Virus record (IMG/VR): IMGVR_UViG_3300027839_000010
Coordinates: 1-56,092 of that record
Reading direction: 5' to 3' (one strand)
From: a virus
Length of the DNA stretch: 56,092 bases
The notes below the pieces were generated by a model that saw only the letters and a list, made by a program, of their open reading frames with translations, was not told the origin of the DNA and did not search any database. A program made the position numbers and the translations under genes. This document shows positions 7,210 to 15,144 of the stretch, piece after piece (positions within the stretch are counted from its first letter, which is position 1; each line of letters begins with the position of its first letter).

Positions 7210-7779
7210 GTGGAAAGATTTAAATCAGATGTTCGATTTAGTCACGACATCTTGAAAAATTCAAATCATGACTCAAGAAATAGATTACAATCAGGTACTA
7301 CTTTTGAATGTGCTATTGTAAAAAGAGATGTCCAAAGGCAAACATCTCAACGTAAAGTATCTAGAAATACAATACAAAAATTACAGAACGAACGTTATGT
7401 AAAGAGTGTGTTGAGAAGATACAATAAATTAAAACCATTCGTAGCCAATGGTGTTACTGATGTAGATAGAATGAACTACATGACAAGACATGGCATACCT
7501 ATTGTCAAACAAGGTCAAAGAATATACAGCAAAGAGTATATCATTAGATGTTACGACCAACTAATGAAGTTCATCAAGAATCACAAGAGTGATAATCCAA
7601 AAAGCGTTACTAGAAGTATAGCCGATAGACTATCTGCAATAGTATATAAAGAGAGCAGATATAATAACCCAACCAAAGCACAAAGATATGGGTTACACAT
7701 ACCTAGAACTATAACAGTTGAGCCTGTTATGTATAATGGAGAACGTACTAACATTCCATTGAGTGAGGTATTAAATTGA
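7210..7779 (+). CDS. Basic protein of unknown function, first gene of the small-gene array
   Basis: 189 aa from a GTG at 7210. If the TATA-like TTTAAATC at 7219-7226 is used, the true start would be the in-frame TTG at 7252 (175 aa, leaderless). Residues 35-75 are strongly basic (KRDVQRQTSQRKVSRN, VLRRYNKLK), suggesting nucleic-acid binding. The rest is mixed alpha/beta without known motifs. Its end overlaps the next TTG start (TTGA). Function unknown. Confidence 0.6.
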   Translation: MERFKSDVRFSHDILKNSNHDSRNRLQSGTTFECAIVKRDVQRQTSQRKVSRNTIQKLQNERYVKSVLRRYNKLKPFVANGVTDVDRMNYMTRHGIPIVKQGQRIYSKEYIIRCYDQLMKFIKNHKSDNPKSVTRSIADRLSAIVYKESRYNNPTKAQRYGLHIPRTITVEPVMYNGERTNIPLSEVLN

Positions 7780-8015
7780 TAATACATCATCAACAAGACC
7801 TCAAAAATGAGTGGCAAGTTAGGCATAAATTCCTTGCAAGAGCTCATGAAATTAGTAATGAATGGCGTGTTATCAACGGCATGATTACTCTTGATGAGGA
7901 AACAAGTAGAATCATATACAATGATTCTATGCCTCAAGAGTTTCAACCCACTCTTAACAAGGCACACAATTTCAACAAATACATCAAGGAATTAAGAGAG
8001 AGGTATATACAATGA
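7776..8015 (+). CDS. Small protein of unknown function
   Basis: 79 aa, TTG start overlapping the preceding TGA. Helical and charged, containing three Trp/His-rich positions in residues 2-30. Its TGA overlaps the next ATG. No family recognised. Confidence 0.55.
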   Translation: MIIHHQQDLKNEWQVRHKFLARAHEISNEWRVINGMITLDEETSRIIYNDSMPQEFQPTLNKAHNFNKYIKELRERYIQ

Positions 8016-8167
8016 CAGAAAAAGTGAAAGCATACTGTAATATGTGTGGGTTTGATACATATCGTGATAGAGGACAAGATTGTCCTTATCATCAAAAGGT
8101 TATGCAAAGTGAAGAAGGATCTTATCTATTATATGATGAGTTCAACCAAGATGGAGAGGAACTATAA
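8012..8167 (+). CDS. Mini zinc-ribbon protein
   Basis: 51 aa. CNMC near residue 9 and CPYH about 15 residues later give a C-C-C-H zinc site; the C-terminus is acidic. ATGA overlap upstream and TAATG overlap downstream place it firmly in the coupled array. Confidence 0.6.
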   Translation: MTEKVKAYCNMCGFDTYRDRGQDCPYHQKVMQSEEGSYLLYDEFNQDGEEL

Positions 8168-8526
8168 TGGATCTATCTAATAGTGGTGGATCATTAACCT
8201 TTGGGTATAGGGAACAAATGTATCTCATGGATTTCATGCAAAGCATTGATGACATGAAAAGGTATGTAAAATTCCTCGAAGATTATGATCGGATCAATAT
8301 TGATATGAAAGAACATGATGACGAATCATTCGAGATAGATTTAGATGACACACAATCATTTTGGCATAATAATGATGGCGACCTAATCATGTGCCTGTCA
8401 GGTATTGCATACGAAACTAGATGTTATGCCTACTTTGGTATAAAAACATTTAGCAAGAAAATAGTATTGCTTCAGGTATGTGATTCATCTACTGATCAAC
8501 CATACTATGAGAGGGCAGAAGAATGA
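8167..8526 (+). CDS. Acidic protein of unknown function
   Basis: 119 aa, rich in Asp/Glu (for example residues 40-62), with an aromatic Gly-rich start and a beta-rich C-terminal half. DNA mimicry is conceivable from the charge but not supported further. Coupled by overlaps at both ends. Confidence 0.6.
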   Translation: MDLSNSGGSLTFGYREQMYLMDFMQSIDDMKRYVKFLEDYDRINIDMKEHDDESFEIDLDDTQSFWHNNDGDLIMCLSGIAYETRCYAYFGIKTFSKKIVLLQVCDSSTDQPYYERAEE

Positions 8527-8723
8527 CTATGATATGCCAAACATGTGAAACTAATAAGACATTAGATTTTCAGATGTTAGTCAATAAATGTATAGAAGCA
8601 AAATTCAATGAGAAATACATACCAATCAGGAAATATTTTGAACAAGATATATGTTTTGAATGTTATGAATCAGAAGTTGAGGGTATATCAAGAGTATTAT
8701 ATGAGGTTGAAAATGACCTGTGA
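8523..8723 (+). CDS. Small zinc-ribbon protein
   Basis: 66 aa. CQTC at residues 5-8 and CFEC near 43-46 form a two-knuckle zinc ribbon separated by a helical insert. Joined to its neighbours by short overlaps. Confidence 0.6.
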   Translation: MTMICQTCETNKTLDFQMLVNKCIEAKFNEKYIPIRKYFEQDICFECYESEVEGISRVLYEVENDL

Positions 8724-8814
8724 ATGTAATCATTGTAGGAGTGAGAAAACAAGGGCACATCTTATAAACATAATGTATTTTCCTGAAATTGCATTGAAGG
8801 TATTAAGACCATGA
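8713..8814 (+). CDS. Tiny Cys-rich protein
   Basis: 33 aa from ATG 8713, overlapping the previous gene by 11 bp. The N-terminus is CECNHC, a dense metal-binding cluster; the rest is a short hydrophobic helix. The stop is in an ATGA overlap with the following gene. Confidence 0.5.
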   Translation: MTCECNHCRSEKTRAHLINIMYFPEIALKVLRP

Positions 8815-9050
8815 CCAATAAGATAACAGTAGTCGTGGACATAGATGATACAGAATCATTAACTGAGCATGGATCTCTTGATGGTGGTGTGTATGGTATG
8901 GATCGTGATGGTGTGTATCATATGTGGTATGGTAGTAGGTCTTATCTTGTTAGATTTTCCCCCCCTTGTGAATACTGTGGGGAATTGATCTGTAACTGTG
9001 AGGAAGTAATAGATAAAAACATACAGGCACAAGAGAGGACAGAACAATGA
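8811..9050 (+). CDS. Small protein with a C-terminal Cys cluster
   Basis: 79 aa. A beta-rich N-terminus (KITVVVDIDD) is followed by Gly/Tyr-rich residues and a CEYC...CNC cluster near residues 53-62. Likely a metal-stabilised fold. ATGA coupling on both sides. Confidence 0.6.
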   Translation: MTNKITVVVDIDDTESLTEHGSLDGGVYGMDRDGVYHMWYGSRSYLVRFSPPCEYCGELICNCEEVIDKNIQAQERTEQ

Positions 9051-9223
9051 AATCTGAACAAAATATTAGATTAGAATTATATCTAGAACAAGGTAACTTG
9101 GCAGTTGCAGAAGAAGATATACCAAATGATTGGTATGATGAGGGAGATGTTAGGTGTTACGTTGAAAACATTGCAAGAATAGAGGGAAAAATAGAATCTT
9201 ATGAATGGGTGTTAGAACAATGA
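9047..9223 (+). CDS. Small acidic helical protein
   Basis: 58 aa, rich in Glu, with one Cys. No motif. It is defined by ATGA overlaps with both neighbours, which argues that it is translated. Confidence 0.55.
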   Translation: MKSEQNIRLELYLEQGNLAVAEEDIPNDWYDEGDVRCYVENIARIEGKIESYEWVLEQ

Positions 9224-9723
9224 AGCAATCAATAACACTATCAGAAGTATATAAATTCATCAATGAATCATACTGTAAGATTAATAAAAATGGATTGTAT
9301 ATAGATTCAATAGTTGATAGATTTAGAGGAGTTAGATATAATAATGGTGGTTTTGCTGAATACATTGAAGAAGATTATCATCATTATTGTGAAACATATT
9401 GTGAGGAATTGTCGCAAGAAAGTAAAGATTTACATGAACAGATAAATATATTAATGAAACTGTTTGAAATTGATTACAATCTAGAAAATGAGTATCAAGA
9501 TTGTATGTGGGAAGAAACAAAAATGAATTGTTCTAATCATAATAAAAATACAATAATGTTATGTCTTTCTAAACATGGAGATTGTAATGATACAAGAACT
9601 ATCTTAAATAAAGAAGCAGAAGAATTTGCACATAAAATGTATGATGAAGATTATGATGTTCAAAATTCTTTGTATCGTGAGTACAAAAAGGAAATGATAT
9701 ATTCAGGAGATTATTATGATTGA
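9220..9723 (+). CDS. Acidic Cys-containing protein of unknown function
   Basis: 167 aa, starting at ATG 9220 in an ATGA overlap (an upstream in-frame ATG at 9205 is less likely). Very rich in Tyr, Glu and Asp, with Cys spread along the chain (near 13, 61, 65, 97, 105, 118). No zinc-ribbon spacing is evident. No family recognised. Confidence 0.6.
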   Translation: MKQSITLSEVYKFINESYCKINKNGLYIDSIVDRFRGVRYNNGGFAEYIEEDYHHYCETYCEELSQESKDLHEQINILMKLFEIDYNLENEYQDCMWEETKMNCSNHNKNTIMLCLSKHGDCNDTRTILNKEAEEFAHKMYDEDYDVQNSLYREYKKEMIYSGDYYD

Positions 9724-9829
9724 TGACAAAACCCTAATGAAACATGTCAGATTATGTAAGGATAGTGTCATGCTTAGACAACAAACTCTTATTTGTAAGC
9801 AACATGATATGGTATTAGAACTACCATGA
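9716..9829 (+). CDS. Tiny helical protein
   Basis: 37 aa, two Cys about 13 residues apart with neighbouring His residues, so a small metal site is possible. Its TGA overlaps the next ATG. Modest confidence because of length. Confidence 0.4.
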   Translation: MIDDKTLMKHVRLCKDSVMLRQQTLICKQHDMVLELP

Positions 9830-9945
9830 TTAATATAAAATGTGCTGATTGTGATATGGATTGTGAAGTTCCATCTAAAGAACTCATATATTGTGTAAGA
9901 TGTTTCCAAAATCATAGAAATGACATACAAGATGATTACTATTGA
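9826..9945 (+). CDS. Mini zinc-ribbon protein
   Basis: 39 aa. CADC ... C ... CVRC (two CxxC knuckles about 14 residues apart) is a classical zinc ribbon, making up almost the entire protein. Coupled by ATGA upstream and TTGA downstream. Confidence 0.6.
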   Translation: MINIKCADCDMDCEVPSKELIYCVRCFQNHRNDIQDDYY

Positions 9946-10091
9946 TAGTATTCGTATGTGATTTATGTAATGCTGAGTTACCTGATGAACTAACTAGATT
10001 AGAAAGACATACTGAATGGCATAGTAAGGCACACATACAACACAGGAATACTACTCAAGGTGTTCCAAACTATAAAAAGAAGGAGGTATGA
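9942..10091 (+). CDS. C2H2-type mini zinc-finger protein
   Basis: 49 aa from TTG 9942. CDLC, 13 residues, then HTEWH reproduces C-x2-C-x13-H-x3-H spacing, a C2H2 finger, followed by a basic tail. Likely DNA or RNA binding. TTGA overlap upstream. Confidence 0.6.
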   Translation: MIVFVCDLCNAELPDELTRLERHTEWHSKAHIQHRNTTQGVPNYKKKEV

Positions 10092-10099
10092 TATAAAAT

Positions 10100-10156
10100 A
10101 TGGAAGAAGAATATGAAGAAAGACCTGAATGGTCATGGATAGATAGAAAGAAATAA
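10100..10156 (+). CDS. Possible 18-residue peptide
   Basis: Starts 12-13 nt after an AAGGAGGT ribosome-binding site inside the end of the previous gene. Acidic N-terminus, WSW motif and basic C-terminus. It ends 4 bp before the second hairpin element. The ribosome-binding site is the best argument; it may be a leader peptide. Confidence 0.35.
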   Translation: MEEEYEERPEWSWIDRKK

Positions 10157-10160
10157 CACC

Positions 10161-10188
10161 CTTTTCCAACGGTGTTTCGTTGGGAAAG
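10161..10188 (+). repeat. Hairpin element, copy 2
   Basis: CTTTTCCAAC, 8-nt loop, GTTGGGAAAG: a 10-bp stem with one G-U pair. Followed immediately by ACTTAAATCA. Stem core, loop length and following TATA-like motif match copy 1 at 7183-7206, in the same orientation. Confidence 0.6.
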
Positions 10189-10196
10189 ACTTAAAT

Positions 10197-10302
10197 CAAA
10201 CCCTTGATGATAGAGTTTGTCTTGAGAGATCAAGCAAACGTCAATCAAAGATTGATATGTTACAAGTATCTAACGCTAGTGTGACGGTATGAAGATTCAC
10301 AC
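10197..10302 (+). ncRNA. Candidate structured RNA or 5' leader
   Basis: Four consecutive stems between the hairpin-TATA element and the next gene: CAAAC/GTTTG (10197-10219), CTTGA-GAGA-TCAAG with a GNRA tetraloop (10221-10234), TCAATC/GATTGA (10241-10255) and GTGTGA/TCACAC (10279-10302). No convincing protein frame. It could be an independent ncRNA or a structured leader of the 10371 gene. Confidence 0.45.
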
Positions 10303-10356
10303 AGTTATTCCATACATTGTAACCACATATATATATAAAGCCAAGTGCTTTATAAA

Positions 10357-10363
10357 AGGAGGT
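10357..10363 (+). promoter_or_regulatory. Shine-Dalgarno AGGAGGT
   Basis: AGGAGGT 7 nt before ATG 10371, one of the strongest ribosome-binding sites of the window. It shows that this mRNA has a leader, unlike many genes here. Confidence 0.7.
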
Positions 10364-10370
10364 AATTAAT

Positions 10371-10625
10371 ATGACATGCGACAATAGATTACTAACTACC
10401 AAAGATGTTAGTACATTGCAAAAGAAAAACCTAGTAAAACTCAGTAGTATATTGAGTGACTCTGATAAAATACAAGCAAGTAAATTTGCTGTATTATTAT
10501 TAGATGTTGATGGCGAAATGTTTAGAACAGGAAACCAACTAGGACAATTAGTTCCACAAGAATCCACTATCGTAAGAGATAGAACAGGACAGATTGTGGG
10601 TATTCCAACAGTATCTGGTGGCTAA
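10371..10625 (+). CDS. Small protein of unknown function with strong ribosome-binding site
   Basis: 84 aa, no Cys pair; beta-rich C-terminal part (AVLLLDVDGEMF, IVRDRTGQIVG). It begins a new transcription unit after the structured leader, with its own TATA-like run (10329-10340) and an optimal Shine-Dalgarno, so it is probably expressed strongly. Function unknown. Confidence 0.65.
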   Translation: MTCDNRLLTTKDVSTLQKKNLVKLSSILSDSDKIQASKFAVLLLDVDGEMFRTGNQLGQLVPQESTIVRDRTGQIVGIPTVSGG

Positions 10626-10642
10626 CCACCCCTTATATTTTT

Positions 10643-10840
10643 TTGAGTCCACATAGAAAATTCGTTTGCTATCTTTGTTACAAAACTTTCGGTGGAAGAA
10701 AACTAGGATCTTCAATAGGTTCTGGTAAATTTATTGAAAACATCTGTAAGAAATGTACAAAAGAAAATTACGTTTGGGATCACGATCTTAGACCTAATTA
10801 TAGAGCAATCGAAAGACAATTAAAGGAATCACAAGTATAA
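10643..10840 (+). CDS. Small zinc-ribbon protein
   Basis: 65 aa from TTG 10643. CYLC near residue 9 and CKKC near 37 form a zinc ribbon with a basic Gly-rich linker. It lies one base before the GHKL ATPase gene (stop 10840, ATG 10842), so the two are almost certainly co-expressed and may work together. Confidence 0.6.
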   Translation: MSPHRKFVCYLCYKTFGGRKLGSSIGSGKFIENICKKCTKENYVWDHDLRPNYRAIERQLKESQV

Positions 10841-10841
10841 A

Positions 10842-13283
10842 ATGTCCAAAGAAGAATACTATAAACCAACACTAATCGAGCCAAAGGATTTAGATATTGA
10901 AGGAACGGATTATAATGCTGACCTTAATGTTATAAAAGAGGGCAACACTATCAAGGTTACTATGGATCAAGATGTAATGATACAGCGTGTATCACATGAG
11001 ATTTATAGTAATGCTGAATCAGGTATAAGAGAACTCATCAACAATGAGTATCGTGCCTGTCGTCAAGCAAGAGATAACTATAATGCCAAGCCTAGAATAG
11101 AGATAACTATTGATGCACGTACTAGAGAACTAACCATAGAGGGTATTGATTCTCTTGGTATATCAGTTCGTGTGTTTGATAAAGTTCTTAGACGTCTAGG
11201 TGTATCAGGTAATGTTGATGGTGGTAAAGAGATTGGTCAGTTTGGTATGGGATTCGCAGCTTATACTACACTTTCAGAATTGATTACTGTCGAAACATAT
11301 AGTAGAGAGGACAACCAAGAGTTTGCTTTCTTAGGAGATAGAGGTATTGATTTCAAGATACTTCCTAAACCTGAACGAGAAACATTTGGAACTAAGATAC
11401 TATTAACCTGTAAAGAGAGTGTAGATTTCAAAGACATTAGGGATAAGGTAAAAGCATGTGCCTTGTTCTCAACCATACCAACTGTTATCACAATATTAGA
11501 TGACGGTAAAACAGATGATTCTTATAGGTATGATAACGATCTTTCAATAGGAACAGAAGTTCTACCTACATATAGTTCAGGAAAAGATTGGTGTATCTCA
11601 GAATATCGAGAGAAAGTTCCACAACAATATACTCATTTAGATGAATCCACTAGAGGATTATGTGATCATGGTTTTGCAGTAGGTTTTTACAAAGAAGTTC
11701 ACATCAACAATGATGACTACGAGTTCTTTGGTATTATATCTATTAATAAGAACGGATCATTAATGAGTTTAGAGGGTGGTAATAGATATGATTCAGGGGA
11801 TAACCATGCGTTGTTAGTGAACACACCTATACAATCAAGCATAAAACCAAAAGGTAAATGGACAGTATGGTATCTTAATGTAAAGAACGAAAGAGATTAT
11901 GTTCCAACAGCAGATAGAGATAGATTAAAAGATGAATCATCTGCCAAAATTAATATGGTATTAGGTATAGAATTACAAGAAAGATTCACAGGCACAGGTC
12001 TTGCGATAAATAGTATTGCAGATTTCAATGCTTCAATCAATAAACCTGTGTTGAAAAACCTTTGGAACTTTACTGAACTTATGAATAGTAAGGAATACAT
12101 TAGCAGTAAGAGAGTAATGGATATATTAGATAAACGATACCCAACTATTAATCAAAGACGATTAGTCATGAGTGATATGATTTCCAGCAACAATACAATA
12201 GTTGTATTGAAAAGTCTTAGAGCAGATATGATGTCAAGATTAACTGGATCGTTAGGTAAGAAAAAGTCACTTACATTTATCAGGTGGCGACCAATAGATG
12301 TGTATGGAGATGATAGTCTTGAAACTGTAATAGCATTGATGAATGAATGTAATGTAGTATGGGGAGAACAATATCTGAAAGACAATAAGGTCAAGGGTAT
12401 TAAATCTACTAACCTTGCTAAATCTGTTGCAGAAGAAGCAGGTTGTGTATTATATCACAAAGGAAACAACAGATATTCTAGTGTCTTTGGAACTGAAACA
12501 AGATACTATGTAGAGAAATATTCTACTACTGTTGGAGAGGTTAATGAACAAGCAGATTTGAAAGACAATACAAACCATAGAAATAATATCATGCAGGTTA
12601 CCAAAGAAGATTGGCATGAGTTCTATGAAAAAACATTGTATAATCATAGTGGTATTGGATTCTGTATTATGAAACCTCGTAAAGGTATTAGTGATAACAT
12701 TGAATGTTACACAGATTACAAGGAAGCATACAAGACAAGAAAGTTCCTAACATTAGGAAGTGAAAGGAAAACAATAAAGGAATTGTTCCCTGAAGATAAT
12801 GGTAAAATAAACAATGGATTTGAAGATGGTGTAATACAACTTGTAGTATGTCCTAAGAAACATGCTGAAACAATATCTGAACTATTTAAACCAGAAGATA
12901 TACAATTCAAAGAAACTTATAACAACAATTCTGTGAATGTAATATTCTGTAATAGTAATAAGGAATTGATATGTCTTACAACATACATTAATCAAACATA
13001 TAAAAATTCATATACTATATGTACAAGCCATGCTAGTACATTTAAAAAGTTGTTTGATAAAGATAGTAACTGTGGAAATACCTTAATGACAAGTTCTAAA
13101 GAAACTGATTGGCAACAAGTTATAAAGATGGAAAACTTTAGAAGATCAATTCCTGACAGTATGTATCAGTTGTTTTTGAACGCTGTTAATAATGAATCAG
13201 ATAGAGGACAGGAATTTATGCAATCCATATATGATTATGGAGATGAGCAAAGATTAGCAGGAGATAAATTTGACAAGCCTTGA
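10842..13283 (+). CDS. Large GHKL-fold ATPase (Hsp90/MutL/rIIA-like)
   Basis: 813 aa, the largest plus-strand protein. Residues 55-200 carry the Bergerat ATP-binding fold: N box with E64 and N67/N68 (RELINN), a G1-like loop GIDSLGIS (101-108), the glycine lid GQFGMGF (132-138), and GTKI in the later Thr position. Residues from about 380 on look like transducer and C-terminal domains without known motifs. Relatives with this fold include type II topoisomerase B subunits, MutL, Hsp90, MORC and phage rIIA; the G1 motif is atypical (D-x-LG). No topoisomerase partner (SPO11/TopVIA) is visible. I favour an rIIA- or MORC-like viral ATPase. The ATPase fold is secure; the role is not. Confidence 0.75.
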   Translation: MSKEEYYKPTLIEPKDLDIEGTDYNADLNVIKEGNTIKVTMDQDVMIQRVSHEIYSNAESGIRELINNEYRACRQARDNYNAKPRIEITIDARTRELTIEGIDSLGISVRVFDKVLRRLGVSGNVDGGKEIGQFGMGFAAYTTLSELITVETYSREDNQEFAFLGDRGIDFKILPKPERETFGTKILLTCKESVDFKDIRDKVKACALFSTIPTVITILDDGKTDDSYRYDNDLSIGTEVLPTYSSGKDWCISEYREKVPQQYTHLDESTRGLCDHGFAVGFYKEVHINNDDYEFFGIISINKNGSLMSLEGGNRYDSGDNHALLVNTPIQSSIKPKGKWTVWYLNVKNERDYVPTADRDRLKDESSAKINMVLGIELQERFTGTGLAINSIADFNASINKPVLKNLWNFTELMNSKEYISSKRVMDILDKRYPTINQRRLVMSDMISSNNTIVVLKSLRADMMSRLTGSLGKKKSLTFIRWRPIDVYGDDSLETVIALMNECNVVWGEQYLKDNKVKGIKSTNLAKSVAEEAGCVLYHKGNNRYSSVFGTETRYYVEKYSTTVGEVNEQADLKDNTNHRNNIMQVTKEDWHEFYEKTLYNHSGIGFCIMKPRKGISDNIECYTDYKEAYKTRKFLTLGSERKTIKELFPEDNGKINNGFEDGVIQLVVCPKKHAETISELFKPEDIQFKETYNNNSVNVIFCNSNKELICLTTYINQTYKNSYTICTSHASTFKKLFDKDSNCGNTLMTSSKETDWQQVIKMENFRRSIPDSMYQLFLNAVNNESDRGQEFMQSIYDYGDEQRLAGDKFDKP

Positions 13284-13392
13284 GAAAACAATAACATATT
13301 ACAGATGTAACTACTGTAATAATCTAAGGATTCATTGGTCAGATGAACAAACCGATACGCATTTATGTAAGCCTTGTTATGAATCAACATGA
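13270..13392 (+). CDS. Mini zinc-ribbon protein, tandem paralogue A
   Basis: 40 aa from TTG, overlapping the end of the ATPase gene. CNYC ... IHWSDEQ ... CKPC. It is clearly related to the next gene, sharing RCN-C, the IHWSD core and C-x-x-CY, so the two arose by tandem duplication. Zinc-ribbon fold likely. Confidence 0.55.
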   Translation: MTSLEKTITYYRCNYCNNLRIHWSDEQTDTHLCKPCYEST

Positions 13393-13541
13393 CTAGATAC
13401 GAACACACCATTGTTATGATCAGATGTAATATATGTGATAGCCCAAGAATACATTGGTCAGATAAACAAGATGATTTAGATTTGTGTAAGAAATGTTATT
13501 CAGAACGTTGGGATAAAAAAGTGCGTGGAGATGAATCATGA
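13389..13541 (+). CDS. Mini zinc-ribbon protein, tandem paralogue B
   Basis: 50 aa, ATGA-coupled to its paralogue. CNIC ... RIHWSDKQ ... CKKC, followed by a basic tail. The shared IHWSD core between the two CxxC pairs marks the duplication; conservation of this loop suggests it is the functional surface. Confidence 0.6.
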   Translation: MTRYEHTIVMIRCNICDSPRIHWSDKQDDLDLCKKCYSERWDKKVRGDES

Positions 13542-13705
13542 ATAGAAAAGAAATACATTATGTGCAAGAGGCATTTCGTGAATTGATTAAGAATATAGAC
13601 GAACAACTTAAGGTTAAATTTTTATGTGAAGATGAAAGTGTATATCTTACAGGTGTTCTTCAAGGTTATCAACATGGATATGAGTTAGTGAGGAAATTAA
13701 AATGA
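13538..13705 (+). CDS. Small helical protein
   Basis: 55 aa, two amphipathic helices, single Cys, no motif. ATGA overlaps on both sides are the main support. Confidence 0.55.
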   Translation: MNRKEIHYVQEAFRELIKNIDEQLKVKFLCEDESVYLTGVLQGYQHGYELVRKLK

Positions 13706-14391
13706 AAGTTTCATTCTTAGATGAACGAGATGGATTGTATATTATTATGATCGAGGGTAAAGTCAAGACCATAGTAAGAGATGCCTACTCACAACTCAAG
13801 TATAAAACATATAATGGTAACAGAATTTTCTATGATTTCGGAGATGGTTTAAAGATACAGGAAACTTATGATGATAGAATCTTTAACTGTTACATAGGAG
13901 AGGCAGTAATTAATATCAGAAATGGTAAGAAGATTGCCGAGTATATCATAGATGAAAACAAATCAGGCTATGAATTATTCGTCAAAGAACATTACCTTGA
14001 ACAGCACAGAACTGAACTATTAGATAAGATCATTGATACATATAATAATAGAGTGGTCAAAGTTAAAGATGGTTATGTGGTTGATGACATATTCAAGGTA
14101 GATAACAAAGGAACAAGTTATTGTAAATCTGGTGTTGTAAAATTACCTAGTGCAAAACATGGTAATTGGAAATTCCTTTGCACAGTAGCACAAGGAAATA
14201 TAAGAAAGATGTCAATAGATAGTGAAGTTGGTTTGCTAGAATTAGATACAACATGTATGACTGTACTAGCAAAGATTGGATTCTTCTGTAATCCAAACGT
14301 TCATGATAAAGTATTCATGAATCAACTACCACAGAAAATACAAAAATTACTTGTCGAACAAGACAAGGTAAAAGGAGGTAATTTAATATGA
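13702..14391 (+). CDS. Protein of unknown function
   Basis: 229 aa, beta-rich in residues 1-85 (alternating hydrophobic strands such as YIIMIEGKVKTIV) and mixed in the rest. No signal peptide, no recognised catalytic motif. It ends with an internal ribosome-binding site AAAGGAGGT for the next gene, with which it overlaps by 4 bp. Confidence 0.65.
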   Translation: MKVSFLDERDGLYIIMIEGKVKTIVRDAYSQLKYKTYNGNRIFYDFGDGLKIQETYDDRIFNCYIGEAVINIRNGKKIAEYIIDENKSGYELFVKEHYLEQHRTELLDKIIDTYNNRVVKVKDGYVVDDIFKVDNKGTSYCKSGVVKLPSAKHGNWKFLCTVAQGNIRKMSIDSEVGLLELDTTCMTVLAKIGFFCNPNVHDKVFMNQLPQKIQKLLVEQDKVKGGNLI

Positions 14392-14576
14392 AATTAGAAA
14401 AACAAATAACTGAAAAGTTATTAGAAAAATTAGACCAAGCAACAGTAATAGATTACGTTGCTAACAATTACTCTTGTGAGATAATAGATATATTACAAGA
14501 TGATATATATGATATGGTTAGAGAACAATCAGATAGTTTTAATGATCCTGATTCTGCATGGAACGATAGAGATTGA
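14388..14576 (+). CDS. Small acidic protein
   Basis: 62 aa with a basic helical start and an Asp-rich C-terminus. A strong Shine-Dalgarno (AAGGAGGT) lies 10 nt before the ATG, inside the previous gene, suggesting higher output than its neighbours. No family recognised. Confidence 0.6.
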   Translation: MKLEKQITEKLLEKLDQATVIDYVANNYSCEIIDILQDDIYDMVREQSDSFNDPDSAWNDRD

Positions 14577-14671
14577 CTAACAAAGATTTTGAAAATGGAG
14601 ATTTTTGTTTAGAATGTGGTTGTCATTATACAGAAGGTTGTCCTTGTGATAAAGAGGAAGAAGATAATTGA
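14573..14671 (+). CDS. Mini Cys-rich protein
   Basis: 32 aa, TTG start in a TTGA overlap. CLECGCH ... CPC gives five Cys and a His within 15 residues, so metal binding is almost certain if translated; acidic tail. Its stop overlaps the next TTG start. Confidence 0.5.
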   Translation: MTNKDFENGDFCLECGCHYTEGCPCDKEEEDN

Positions 14672-15144
14672 CCGACATGAATGATACTGCTGATGTTAGA
14701 ATACATTATTGCAAATCAAAAAAGCATACAGGCAAACCAATCGTAGTTAATCCAATAGATTCAGATGAATATGATACAGATAATTTTGAGATGAATGATG
14801 TTAATGTTCGTGTCAAATTTAATAACGCTGTATCAAAAGAAAAATCTAGTGGAGCTACTAGCATACTAGAGGTAAGGAAGCCCAAACCCATTGAAGATAA
14901 TAATACTTTAATGTATAAGGCAATAAGAACAAGAGAGAACGCATATAATAGTTCATGTATATCTTGTAGTAAAGACTTTGAAATAGGTGTAAAGAGAATA
15001 CATTGGAGATTAAAATTACAGGCTTCATCATGGTTTCATAACGGATCATTTACTACAGATCAATGTCAAGAATGTGCATTAAGAACATGCGAACTTTGGA
15101 TAGATAGTATGAGACAGATGAGAGAGAACATTAGAAATGAATGA
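14668..15144 (+). CDS. Protein with C-terminal PARP-like zinc finger
   Basis: 158 aa from TTG. Residues 1-90 are polar and probably disordered. Residues 95-145 contain CISC, a conserved-looking EIGVKRIHW strand, a WFH and a CQEC, in the order C-C-H-C typical of PARP-type or related single-zinc fingers that bind DNA ends. The protein ending at 18667 has a similar pattern. Confidence 0.6.
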   Translation: MTDMNDTADVRIHYCKSKKHTGKPIVVNPIDSDEYDTDNFEMNDVNVRVKFNNAVSKEKSSGATSILEVRKPKPIEDNNTLMYKAIRTRENAYNSSCISCSKDFEIGVKRIHWRLKLQASSWFHNGSFTTDQCQECALRTCELWIDSMRQMRENIRNE

